Shown: positions 8,074 through 19,320 of the stretch, one piece after another
How positions within the stretch are numbered: position 1 is the stretch's first letter
How the letters are laid out: every line of letters begins with the position of its first letter
Notes under the pieces: model-generated
What the model saw: only the letters and a program-made list of their open reading frames with translations
Database searches by the model: none
Told to the model about the DNA's origin: nothing
Source: Ulva prolifera
Taxonomy: Eukaryota; Chlorophyta; Ulvophyceae; Ulvales; Ulvaceae
Assembly (NCBI GenBank): GCA_023078555.1
Contig: CM041200.1
Span: 6,177,361-6,241,360, forward strand
DNA: 64,000 nt
Reading direction: 5' to 3'
Translations under genes and position numbers: made by a program

Positions 8074-10630
8074 ATGACATGCTCACAAGCTGCACATTCT
8101 GGGAGTCAGGAAATCGTTCCGTCCGGGCGTGGTGGTGCAAGGCACCATGCAAGCTCTGCTCCAGCGTCTGACGGTTCTGGCACAGTGGTCGCTGGAACAC
8201 CATCTTCGGCAAAGTTGAGTCACAGTCACATCGGGAAGTATTATCCCATAGATGAAAGTCGCATACCGGAAGCCTTCGACCAATGGTATAGCAATAGGGA
8301 CCGCAGGACTGGTAAATCGGTACCAATTGATGGTGGTGGCGCAATCCAGCCCCTGCCATCCTTTGCAGCAGGATGTACGGGCCTGCAGCATGAGCTTGCC
8401 TTGAGCCGGTACCCGTATCTAATGTACAGGTATGCCAATTCTGCCGTCATCGCTGTCCAACTCGCAGATGCAAGCAGGCCAAGCAGCATCCAGCTGGCAA
8501 TCGCCGAAGAGCCATAACGTTCAAAGTTCGAGTGTTCTTCACATCTCACTCGCGGTAGACATCGAGGACAGTGGTGCCGTGGGGGATGCTGGGCCGGAGG
8601 GGGGAACCTATCGAATTGTGCTGTTGCAGGTCTGCATATGCCACAGTTTGGGACATGATTGTAAACGGAACAAGAGAGGATGACCGAAGAGTGCACGTGA
8701 AAGGCGCCCATGGATGTGGCAAGTCAGTATTCCTCTCCGCCACTGCGGAGTATCTCCGGCAAAATGGCTGGTGCGTCACCCGACAGATGTAGCTATGCCC
8801 GGATTCAAGGCACAGGTCAAAAACAGACACGTCAGACCATATCTGTATGCCATCATGAAGCCCACATGAGGATCACATCGTCTCCCTCCAGGGGTAGGCC
8901 GACCTATCGTGCTGGTGCACTGATGCGTCTTCCAGTCTGTGTCGTGCATCTCTCAGACAAATCCCAAGGGCTCAGGTGGTGCCATGCAGGATCGTGATGT
9001 ACTTACCAGACTGCAGTGACATCACGTGGAAGAACATGACTTACACCCAGAACCCAGAGACGGAGATGTACGACACCCGGGATGCAGCCCAGAACATCCT
9101 CCGCGCCGTCCTGGAGGCGCATGGTGATGCTCTGAAGTCGCTGCCGCAGCAAGTGCCCGGAGGCTCTGGCAGCCTTTACGATCTGGCAGCCCTGGATGAG
9201 GCTGCATCGGATGTGCGCCTCCCCTCTGCTTGCGGCCTCGCAACCCCCCGGCGCCCCCCGGCGCCCCACCCGCTGTGGCCACAACAGCGCTGCAAGTGAT
9301 GCAGCCACACGCTCTTGAGGGTGCCGCTGTCCTGACCAACAGAGCAGCTGTGCCCAGGAGCTTCACAGAGCGACCGTGTCCCTGCGTTGAAGCGCGGTAT
9401 CCTGGATTCACCCTGATACAGTCCCCCTTGCTTTGATCCTGTGATCGTGTGCCAGCGGCCTGTGTTCGTAATGGTGTAAGCGGCACAGACCGAGCACCTC
9501 CAGGGGGCTGCACCGTCATTCAGATCGTATTATTTGGCCTGTGATCGGCTGACACTGCACGCCACTCGGCAGCCCCCTCCCCTCGCCTGTCAGTGTTCAT
9601 CGGCAACGCGGCGACGCCAAAGCGTGCAGGCGGCGCTGTGCAACGCCGTCGTGCGCCTCAAGCTCGAGCTCTACCGCCTGCCCCGCTCCACGCCCTCCGC
9701 GGTCATCCTCGACAACTACAACTCCCTCTTCTGGCAGACCGACATGTTTGCACCGGAGCGCCTCAAGTCCAAGACCCCTCCGCGCCGCCTCGACGCGCAG
9801 GAGCTCACCCTCGGGGCCAACCTGCGGGTGCTCTCGGATGGCGACACGGGCAGCACGGCCGTGCTTGCCGCGAGCTGCCTGACCGGGGCGGTGCCGAGCC
9901 TGCCGGTGCTGCACGGGGCCAGCCGGCCGGTGACGGAGGTGACACTGCCGCTGCTCGCGGCGCAGGAGGTGGCTGGGGTGCTGCAGTGGTACCGGTGCGC
10001 TGCCCTCGGCGGCTGATCGCGTGCCTGTATGTGCGGGGGGGGCACTCGGTCGCTTGGTGAAACTGCTGTGACTGCATTTGCGTGGATCGCATGGGCGGAC
10101 CTGCGGCCGTGCCTGTGGCTGATTGAGTCGGTGCCACCAGACATGCAGGTCCACGCTGGGCTGATGATTTTTGTGTTTTCCCCATGCCGACATGTCGGCG
10201 CGAAACCAAAGCTGCAGAGGCGGTGCTGCGCGCATGTTTGCATGCATGCTGCGGCAGGTTGGACGTGTGCAGGATGCACTGCCGTTGGCCGTGAGCGTGG
10301 GTGCTTCTCCATCGGTGTGTAGATCATGTGGTGGCATTGTCCGCGCCATGACCGCCTTGATGCGGCACCAGCGCCACAGTCGCAGGTGGGTGTGTGCTGT
10401 GATGAGATTGGCCATCCCTGATGTGAGGCGTGATGCCATGCAGGCACGTGCATGCGATCTCACCCAAGCAGGCGATCTCTGAGACCGGCACGAAAGCAGC
10501 GTGGCAGTTGACGCAAGGTAGTGGCACTGCGATCCGCAGGAACCTGCACTTCCTCCTGCCATACAACAAAGAGTTGGAAGACTTGGACGCTCTGGGAGAG
10601 CAGTACGCTGATGTCTCCCTGTATCAGTAG
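8074..10630 (+). CDS. DAP3: Mitochondrial small-subunit ribosomal protein mS29 (DAP3), spliced
   Basis: mS29 is the GTP-binding P-loop protein of the mitoribosome small subunit. Exons read in order: 8074-8429 (family segment HIGKYYPIDESRIP), 8630-8770, 8990-9212, 9630 to about 9988, and a last exon of about 10509-10630. The junctions 8429/8630, 8770/8990 and 9212/9630 keep phase. The P-loop VHVKGAHGCGKSV matches the DAP3 form (VHVKGxxGTGKSV). It is followed by GWIVMYLPDCSDITWKN across a junction, then by an acidic strand with ILDNYNSLF where DAP3 has its Walker-B-like segment. The C-terminal exon contains LHFLLPYNKELEDLDAL. The initiator is uncertain: the ATG at 8074 follows an acceptor-like site, so a 5' exon with the mitochondrial presequence may exist. 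The join between about 9988 and the last exon is unresolved. Confidence 0.8.
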
Positions 10631-11145
10631 TGCTTTCCGGGTGATGTCGGAGGGGGAGCGAGGGGGCCTCTCCTCATGCGTTTGGTGGGGGACTATGGCG
10701 CGACACAATTGTGTAATTGTGGTCGCGACGGTGCCACTTGCCCAAAGAGTGTTCAGCATGTTCCATGATAGACAAGCGCAGCTATGCTGAGTCAATTTAT
10801 GTTTGTGTGGATACTGTCAAGCAAATAGCATCACTGCCTGCCTGGATCTGTGCACCCCTGCAGCGAGCATGCCCACCGTAAGGCTCATGCATGACACAAG
10901 CATCGGTGTACTTCAGGCATTCGGGCTGCTGCGGAACAAGGGCACTGCTGTGCACTCGTGACTGTGCTCTGGTTGTCAACGCGCAGAGGTCAGTATCTGT
11001 CTTTCCTGCGGCTCTTGGTGTGCAGCGCGTTGATCTCGCAGCGGCTCAGTCGCAGTGGAATGGCCATTCGTGCCGGGCGATCGCACGCAACAGCATCAGG
11101 AACGGCAGTAGTCTGTAAGAATTGCCTTGGTGGTGTCAATTAGCC
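10631..11145. other. Intergenic spacer between mS29 and POL5
   Basis: No exon or conserved motif was recognised. Both flanking genes are on the plus strand, so this stretch should contain the terminator of mS29 and the promoter of the POL5 gene. No TATA-like element was convincing. Confidence 0.4.
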
Positions 11146-14100
11146 ATGGCTGCCGCTGATGGGGATGATCAGGTGGTGAACGCTCGTAATGCCGGCCGGG
11201 AGGTGTGTTTCCTGCCAGCGAACGAATTCTCCCACAATATGTGCGCCTATAGCGTCAACACTTGTTTCCTATAGCTGTATCATGAGACCTGGCTCAGCTC
11301 GGGCATATCGGCGGCTGTTGAACGGGAAGAGCGAAGGCCCAGTTGCCATACGCGGTGCTGGCACGAGCTGCAAGCACATACAGCAGCATGATCGCCACGC
11401 TATTGCTGCAGGTGCTGGACTGCTTCTTTGACCTGGCAGACACATCATCCGAGAAGCGCAACGCTGCTGTGGCCACACTCATCGCCGAAATCAAGAAGCA
11501 AGACGACCAGGATCGCCTGCTGGTGTGCCGCTGGCCCACTCGGACACCTCTCACTCGCCATTAAATTGTGAGTGAAATAGCTGAGGCTCCTTTCACATGC
11601 AGGCATATGTGTTTAATCGGATACTGAAGGGGCTAGGCTCTGGCAGAGGTGCTGCCAGACAGGGCTTCGCTGCGGCTCTCACTGCGCTCTTGGAGAACAT
11701 CGATGCCAAGGATACAGCGGAGATCCTGAAGCTCGCGGAACAGCACCTATCCCTCACAGGGGCTAAGGGAACAGTGCGTCTATCCCTCCACGAGACAGTT
11801 GCCACGGCAGATAGTCGACGCATGATGCCATCACAAGCACCCTTGCAGCCATGAGGTCCACCCCTCTTCCGGAGTGCGACTCTTCACAGTGCGTTGTTTT
11901 GTAGGATGAGAAGAACGTGCTGCTGGGTCAGTTGTTCTTCCATGCATCACTCCTGCAAGCACGGCGACTTGACTCTGTCGCAAGCGCACAGGAGAGCATT
12001 ACAGCCCTGTTCCAGATCGCTAAGAAGCGCTCCTTCCTGTACGAGGCGTGCACGTCCACAGTCCTCGATGTGCTGGACGGACTTCCTTCAGATGCAGCTG
12101 CACAGCTGATCGACAGCCATGCAGACATTCAGGCGCTCATCAGCTGCTCCTTGGAAGATGCCACACCAGAGGCCCTGATGGTGGCATTGCACTTGTGGCC
12201 TCTGCTATCCGAGACGTCTCGAAAGGCGTGCAAGCTCCTGCCAGAGGGGACCGCTCAGCCTTCCCGTGACCTCTTCCAGCAGTCATCAGCACAGCAGCAC
12301 AACTCTACAAATGGAAAGGCAGGATCCTCCACCGTGCCAGTGCACAAAAAGGCAGACCAGAAGTCTGCCGCAGACTTCTTCACAGCCAAGAACCTGCAGG
12401 CAATCATCCACATCCTGAAGGACGCGAGCTTTGTGCGGCACCAGCTGCACTCTGTGTGGCTGCATGTGCTGCGACTGCTGATACCGTCGTTCATCATGAA
12501 AGGCCACAAAGCAGCCACAGAGTCAAGCCCGCAGTCTGCCAAGTGCGGCTCCACCTGATTGCACAATGGCCCTGTCTCTGGAAGGTACACGAGAGCTTCG
12601 GATGCACACAGCTCCTGATCAATGTTTGCACAAGCCACGCTCGGGCGACAGAGTTGTTTGTCGTACGCCCGTTGCTGTCAAGAGTACTCGATACCTGTCG
12701 TTGCAGCGCTCACTGCATGCCACAGTGGGCACGCGATTCCAGCTGTACATTGACTAGGATGGAGGTGACGCCTGCAGTAGAGCAGCATTCCTTCTTGCTC
12801 TGCAACCACCAATGTGAAAAAGCACCTCTCGCACACGTGCCCGAGCTTCAAGTGTAATCATACCTCCTCGAAAACATATGCAACACACTCGCCACCAATG
12901 CGATGCTGTTTCAGCGTTCACTCTTGCAGGCAGCAGGAGCTGGGACAGGGCCACCTTGCGGCACTCTGGGCGACAGTGATCGAGTCGGGGCTGCTGTTCA
13001 GCCCTTCCCTGGAGCGTAAGGCAGTCGCCCTGCAGCTGTTCTGTATCCTGCTGCCCCACATCGCAGCTGCTGATGTGCCGATCGTCTTCAGCACACCGTT
13101 CGTGCGCCTGCTCGGGAGCAGCCTCAAAGGCAAGGAGCAGAGCCTGCACAAGGGCGCCGTGCGATGCATCGACCGCCTCGCCGACTGGGCACAGACAGCC
13201 CACAAGAACTCCTCACAAGGTGCAACGGCCTTGGCATCAGGTCAGCGGATGCAGCGGCGCATCTGCTGTGAACCTCACGCTTGTGCATTCCGTTGTGACC
13301 TCATGCCGTCCTGGCAGTATCCCATTCACTCGTTGGCAGCTGCCCTATTTCCGGCGGATCTGCGATGCCTTGTCATTACATACCTCGCACCTCTGCCCAT
13401 GCCATGCAGCTAAGCTAAGCCTAGCAGTCCCAATGCTGCTCGAATGTTCTGCAACGGAATGACTTACCAGCTAGCTGCTGACGTGCATGGCTCGCGGGCT
13501 CTACTCAGGAGCTGAACTAGATCCCACAGCCCATGCTCGAGCTTGTCAGCCCTGCAGCCCTAGGCCCCCACCGACGCGCAGGCGCCCTTGCAGATCCGAG
13601 GCCAGCCGTTCTGTTTGCCCTCTCAGCACACGGCCACGCCGGCTGCGACGGCATCGTCAAGGTGAAGGCCGTCACGCGCCTCTCCAACAGCGTCGACGTC
13701 GCGGCCCTGGAGCAGTACGTGCGGCGCCTGCTCCCCGCCTTCTGGCGCGGCCGCCTCGTGCTGGAGGGTGCGCCTCCCCACGCCTCTGCACACTCACGTA
13801 CATCTATCATCGCCACGACTGTGCACACTCCTCCTGCCGGTCCACGTTGCAGCACACTGCCCCCCGTGCAAGGCAGCTGCAAGCGCACCGCGCTGTTCAG
13901 TCACCGCGTTTGCACCTCATGTGCCGATTGTCTGACAGAGCGTGCCTGCGTCGCCAGCGCCGGTGCCTTCCCGCATGTTGGAGTGAGGCGGGTGCAGGCA
14001 GGGGCATCGCAGCAGGCCTGCGCGCCCCTCGCTACACCAGCACCGGCAGCCGTGGTGCTCACCGCTGATGGTACCCACACTGCAGATGCACCGCTGCATC

Positions 14101-17100
14101 CCGTTCAAATCTCCCGAATCTACACTGCACATGGCACTCAAACCGCAGGTGTGCCAGCTCATGTCTGCACCACTGCCCGATAGAAGCTGTGAGTGCTGGG
14201 CGTGCTGCGAGTGCAGGCACAGGGGCAGACGAGGAGGATGCAGACGGCGGCGCGCAGGACGATGACGCGAGGGAGCGCGTCGCGCAGTCGACCCGCGTCT
14301 GGGTCATCGGCCAGCTCGGCATCATCGTCAAGTCCCCCGCCTGCACCTCCGCCGTCGCCGAGACGGTCCTGCAGTTCCTCTCCACCGTCGCCTTTGCGGC
14401 GGCCGGGCCGGACGCGCACGCGAGCGCCGTCGAGCACGTGCGCGGCCTCGGCGGCTGCAGGGTGCCGCTGTCGGAGGCCGTGCGCAGCCTCGCGGCAGCC
14501 CGCACGGCGGCGATCGCGACCGACGCGTTGCCGTGCGCGCGCGGAGCAGCGGCAGGCGACGGGGCGGAGGCGCCGCCGGCGAACGGTGCGGCGAAGCACG
14601 CGGCAAAGAAGCCAAAGGCGCTGATATGTCTGCTCCACAAGGTATGGCGGCCCTGTGGATTGGCATGCGTCCTCTTGTGGATTGCATGGGAGGGGCGGGT
14701 GTGTGAGACGCTGCAGGTTCAGGGCCGTGTGACATGCTTCGGCCGGAGGTGCGGCGCAGCCGTGGTGTGCATATCACCACAGGCAACATCTCCGCTGTGT
14801 GGACACTCCCAAGGCCCCTTGTGGCGCCTGCCTGCAAGCATCTCTTGAAGCGGCTGTGTTCAAGAAGCACTGGTGTCCGCGATCAAAGGCATCAAAGGCA
14901 TCGCCGTTATGTCGTGTCGCCTTTATGACGTGTCACGAAGCAGAGGCGTGAACATCGCGGTCGTCGGGCTGACGCGCACGCAGCAGGCTCATGCGGCGGT
15001 GCTGCTGCAGGTGCTGGAGTACCTCGACACCTTGGAGGGCCTGCCCAGCGCCACGGTGTCGCTGCTCGGGCCCGATGACACCAGCCCGGTCGTCCGGCAG
15101 CGGCTGAAAGCGATGATGGCTGCGTGCGACCGCGGGCGCGGCGGCGGCCGGCAGGACGCCGCCGCCGCGCACATGCACATGCTGCTGGGCATGCTGCGGC
15201 TGACCCTCTGCACTTCCGCAGCACACGACGCGGCGGAGCTCATCGTGGACCTGTACCCGGCGGTCGGGCCGATCCTCGGCGCCGAGCTGCCGGCGATCGA
15301 CGAGGCGGTGGGCGGAGATGATTCAGATGACGCGATGGAAGAGGGCGGTGATGCGGCGGGGCAGGGCACCGGCTGGGTGAACCAGCTGACAGAGTGCCTG
15401 CTGAGCCTGCTGTCGGATAGTCTGGGGAATGTGCCGATGGCGGTGATGCGGGTGGCCGCGGAGGGCGTGTGGCGGGCGGCGGCGCCGCACGTCAACGCGG
15501 TCGCGCTCAGCGACCTCCTGCAGGTGCTGCTGCGGCTGGACCAGAAGGCCGTCGCGGAGGAGGCGATGTTCGAGGGCGAGGACGACGCTGACGAAGACGA
15601 TGATGACGAGGACGACGAGGAGGAAGACGAGGAGGAAGATGAGAGTGATGAGGAGGAGGAGAGCGGTGGGGAGGGGGGAAGGGGGAAGCTGGCACAGGGG
15701 GGTGCTGAAGCTGCGACGGAAGGGGAGGCTGGGCAGGAGGACAGTGAAGATGAGGGCCTGGATGATGCGGCGATGTTCCGGCTGGACAAGCAGCTGGCAA
15801 AGTACTTTTCGACGCTGAAGGGTGGCAAGGAGGTGCGCCTGCCTCGGATGTTGCACCAGCTGGCGGCCCCTGGCACCCCCAGGAGCCCTTAGTTCTGGTT
15901 TCTGAGGCCCGCGGCCAACTTGGCTGCCGCAACCCCTCATTATTCTTCGTCTGGTACTGCTGCCTTGCTTGAGAGCAGTGCTCCCTGGATCTACTGAGAG
16001 GTCGGCTGGGGTACCTGTTTGGTTCTTTGGGCCGTGTGGTGCATGTGCTGGCCTCTGCCGGTGCGGGAGCGAGATGTGCTGCCTCATCTGAGCCGGAGGG
16101 GCATGCACTACGTAGCACGAATGCGGTCGCCAGGTGCGAGTATTGGTGTGACGTGCAGGGGGTGAAGCTGCGGAACGAGGCTCTGCGCAAGTTCCAGCTG
16201 CGCGTCTTGTCACTCATAGAGATCTGGGCGAAGAAGGAGCCAGCAAGCCCGCTCGCGGCGCTCGTGCCGGTGCCGCTGCTGCGCGCTCTCCGCATCGCGA
16301 GCCGGCCGTCTGGCCACCCGCCGCTGGCGCAACGGCTCGAACATGTGCTGAAGCACCAGGTCGCGCGCTGCCGCCCCGTGTTTGCGCCGAGCCTTGCCGT
16401 GGACGGGCTCGCGGCGGCGGAGGAGGCAGAGGAAGGGGGCACAGCCAGCAAGACGGGGCTGGAGCAGGTGATGTCGCGGGTGATGTATTTCGCGACGCGG
16501 GAGTCTGATGAGAAGGTGCTGAAGGCAGCCACCGCCGCGTATACGATGCTGCTGCGGGGGCTGATCGCTGCGGCGCAACACGGCGCCGCGGCCGGGGACA
16601 ACCCTGCGCAGGCGGCGCTGCATGCAGCCGTGGCGGCGATAGCGGAGGAGGTGTTTGACAAGCGGAAGTCGCGTTGGAGCTATGAGAATGTGGCAGGGAT
16701 GCTGACTGCCGCGCAGGGCACGCTGCCGGTGCTGTTGCTGCCGGCGTTGCTGGAGAAGGTGGTCAAGCCGCGGACGGAGTTCCTGCGGATTGAGGCTCTG
16801 CGGCTGTGCGCTGTGTGCTTGAGGTGCGCCCCAGCTCTCGCGGAGCAGCGTGTGGGCAGCTGTATGTGGTCTGGCAGCAAGTTCGACCCTCGGAATGGAA
16901 GTCGTGAGTGTCTGATTGTGTCATGCTACTTTGCAGTACTGTGCATTTGCGTTGCTCAATCGTCTGTGATGATAACTTCGTTACAGCGGGGACTGCAGCG
17001 GCGGAAGGATGTATCTCCGTATGCAGCTGTGCCCATGTGGGTGTTCTGCAAGCTGGCAGAGGGCGTGTCTTCAAGCTAATTGTGTGTGGGTGGACGTCAG

Positions 17101-17602
17101 ATTGAGCTTCGATGTATCATCGGGGACTATGGAAGGGTTGAGGGGGCTCTGGGTGATGTGGGGGTGCTGCTGCTGCAGGTTCGCTCCTCGGCAGTTGCAA
17201 GAGTTCCAGGCTCTGAAGATTGAAGGAAAGACGGTGAAGGCTGTGACAGAAGTGGTGGCTGCGGGATACACCAACAATGCCAGAAGATTGAGCGGGCTGC
17301 ACGCTTGCGCTGATGCCCTCGAAGGGCTCTGCAAGCTTCACACGGACGCAGCCGTGGGTGAGTTCTGCCCGGAGAAGAGCTTGAATGCACTCCGTGTGGC
17401 GATAAAGCAAGTGCAGGGAATAGACGATCTGCCGGCGAAGTGCAAAACGCAGCTTCAACGGGTGCAAAAGGTATTGGATAGGCAACGCGGAGATGTTGGG
17501 TTGGGGAAGCGCAAGAGGAAAGGGGATGGAGCAGCTGTCCAAGCAGCTGCGAAGCCTGCAGCCAAAGCTAGCAAAACGGGAAAGAAGGCAGTGAAAAGCT
17601 GA
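11146..17602 (+). CDS. POL5/MYBBP1A-family nucleolar protein ('DNA polymerase phi'), many exons
   Basis: This family comprises large HEAT-like repeat proteins of the nucleolus involved in rDNA transcription and ribosome biogenesis; the polymerase name is historical. A plausible first exon at 11146-11202 joins in phase to 11412 (VLDCFFDLADTSSEKRNAAV), then an exon near 11600 with YVFNRILKGLGSGRGAARQG, the family's most recognisable motif. Further coding blocks: about 11905-12520, 12930-13215 (SGLLFSPSLERKAVALQL), about 13600-13770, 14210-14600, about 15000-15890, about 16160-16890 and 17180-17602. Residues encoded at about 15570-15780 form a long Asp/Glu tract followed by DDAAMFRLDKQLAKYF, which corresponds to the family segment after the acidic domain. 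The C terminus is Lys/Ala-rich and looks like a nucleolar targeting tail. Exon edges are approximate. Confidence 0.85.
15580..15665 (+). repeat. Low-complexity GA-rich tract encoding an acidic run
   Basis: Repeated gacgag/gaggaa codons encode an almost pure Asp/Glu stretch in the POL5-like protein. The opposite strand gives long Ser-rich and other spurious frames over this region. Confidence 0.85.
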
Positions 17603-17992
17603 TACCGCACTAGGCACACTTAGCGATTGTAATCTTCGCATCTTCATCGAAATTGTTGCGACGGTCAGGTTGCAGCACAGCCATCCTGCTTTCAGATGCC
17701 AGTGCCATGACACCGACGCCACCACCGAGCAGTGTGCGTCAAACAGCATCAGTCAACGTGGTGTACAGAGTCCATATAGCGTCATGACGCTGCACACACG
17801 GCAACAGCAGGCGTGTTATCAAATCCACACGGCCCTTCGCCAGGACAGCCGGTTCGTGAGCATTGTCAGGGAACACTGGACGTGCTGCAGCTGGCGATAC
17901 AGATCGACTTTTGTAGCTAGTACCGACCGCAAAGAGCTTAAAGTGCAATCTCAAGCTACACCGGGCCAGCTTAGGTCGACTCTGGTGGCACC

Positions 17993-19268
17993 ATGGAGGC
18001 TCCTCCGTGCAAAGATTACCAAACGTCCTACACCCTGTTCTCTACTTTCCGTGAGGAGCCTTCGGCAGGAGTGGGGACAGCCTACGTCACCGCTGACACC
18101 GCAAGTGCGCTCTGCGTGACTAGTTGGGCTGTCAATCCATCAGCCCTTGAGGCGCACACCAGAAATGACGTGTGGTTTGCAGACAAATCTTCTCGGCATG
18201 CTGGAAAACGACTGGGAACACAACCACTGATGAAAGGCAGGAATCCTGACGTCTGGTTTGACAAGGATGTACGGTCATTGGCTGATGGGGACGTGTACAT
18301 GGATCCCATGGAAGTGGAGAAGAAACTCCAGCAGCAAATCGGAGGGAAACAAGTGACGGAAAGGGCGTTCTTCCCTCCCAAGAATTCAAAGAAGAGGTGT
18401 GAATAGAGCCAACAAACATGCATGGTTGGCCATTCGGATTGGACCTCGTCGCACCCACGGCAATGCTATGTGTAGCGCATTCCCTGGTGATGTGACTCCT
18501 TGCATGGGGAAAATGGGTCTTCTGGGAGAAGATTGGCAGAACAAGCCACCCGGCGCCGCGGAGAAGAAGCCTGGAAAGAATCTGTACACTAACCCGGGGA
18601 AAGGGGGGGGCATGGGGTTCTCACACAGGGACAGGACGATTGGCGGGAATCCACCAGAGTACATGCCAGATACGTATCAGCATGGGAGGCAGCTGGGGAA
18701 GGAGCTGCGGCGGCAAGCGCGAGCTCGCATCCCCAAGCCTTTCAACGCTGCCCCAAATCGTGGATCTGGTTTGTTTAACAGCAACCCCTACAACAACCCA
18801 CCAGGACCCGATAAGGTTGCAGTGAAAAGGTCTCAATTTGTTCCCAAGAAGGCATTTGTGCCGGCCAATCCACCAAAGAAGGGTGCCGCATACGAAGCAA
18901 TCAGCAAGGTTGGTCGAGACTATGTACCAGAACCTATCCAAGAGGTCGAGGTATGCATGACCTTAGTAACCATGGCAGACATATGTTTTACCGTTGCGCA
19001 TGCTGGGTACACGTTGTGGACGGGACAGGGATCATGGACCCAAAATTATACCACCATGGTCTACTGTTGCACATATTGGGCATCTCGCGTATGGGACTTG
19101 GTTCGTGAAACAGATGTCACTGTGCAGTACAAGAGCCGCACAGAAGCTAAGGTCGCGCCATTCAAGCCTTGCGCTGGGATCAAGGAGAGACTATCGATGC
19201 AGACAGTCAATCCGTACCGCTACGATGCACGTCCCGCACCAAGCCTTGACTTCACTCTTCTACCCTGA
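17993..19268 (+). CDS. CFAP96/C4orf47-like cilia- and flagella-associated protein
   Basis: Homologues are microtubule-associated proteins of cilia and basal bodies. The start ATG at 17993 opens exon 1 (TLFSTFREEP near the N terminus, like the family's GLFSEM segment), running to about 18397. Exon 2 begins near 18476 and carries the family's diagnostic motif PGKNLYTNPGKGGGMGF followed by TIGG (about 18570-18650), then basic, Pro/Asn-rich sequence to a donor at about 18949. A last exon near 19115-19268 contains KVAPFKPCAGIKERLSMQTV and ends at a TGA at 19266. The length, about 330 residues, fits the family. Its stop lies only 53 bp from the stop of the convergent SF3A3 gene. Confidence 0.8.
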
Positions 19269-19320
19269 CAGTGCAGCCATTCAGAGTGAAAGGGAGGCAG
19301 GTCAGTTGGAACGACGACGT

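Noticed and set aside
9597..10562. Minus-strand frame of 321 codons
   Set aside because: It overlaps mS29 exons whose plus-strand reading matches a known family in phase across introns.
12950..13210. Minus-strand Arg-rich frames
   Set aside because: Shadow of the POL5-like exon containing ESGLLFSPSLERKAVAL.
14989..16661. Long minus-strand Ser-, Arg- and His-rich frames
   Set aside because: They are antisense shadows of the GC-rich and acidic exons of the POL5-like gene.
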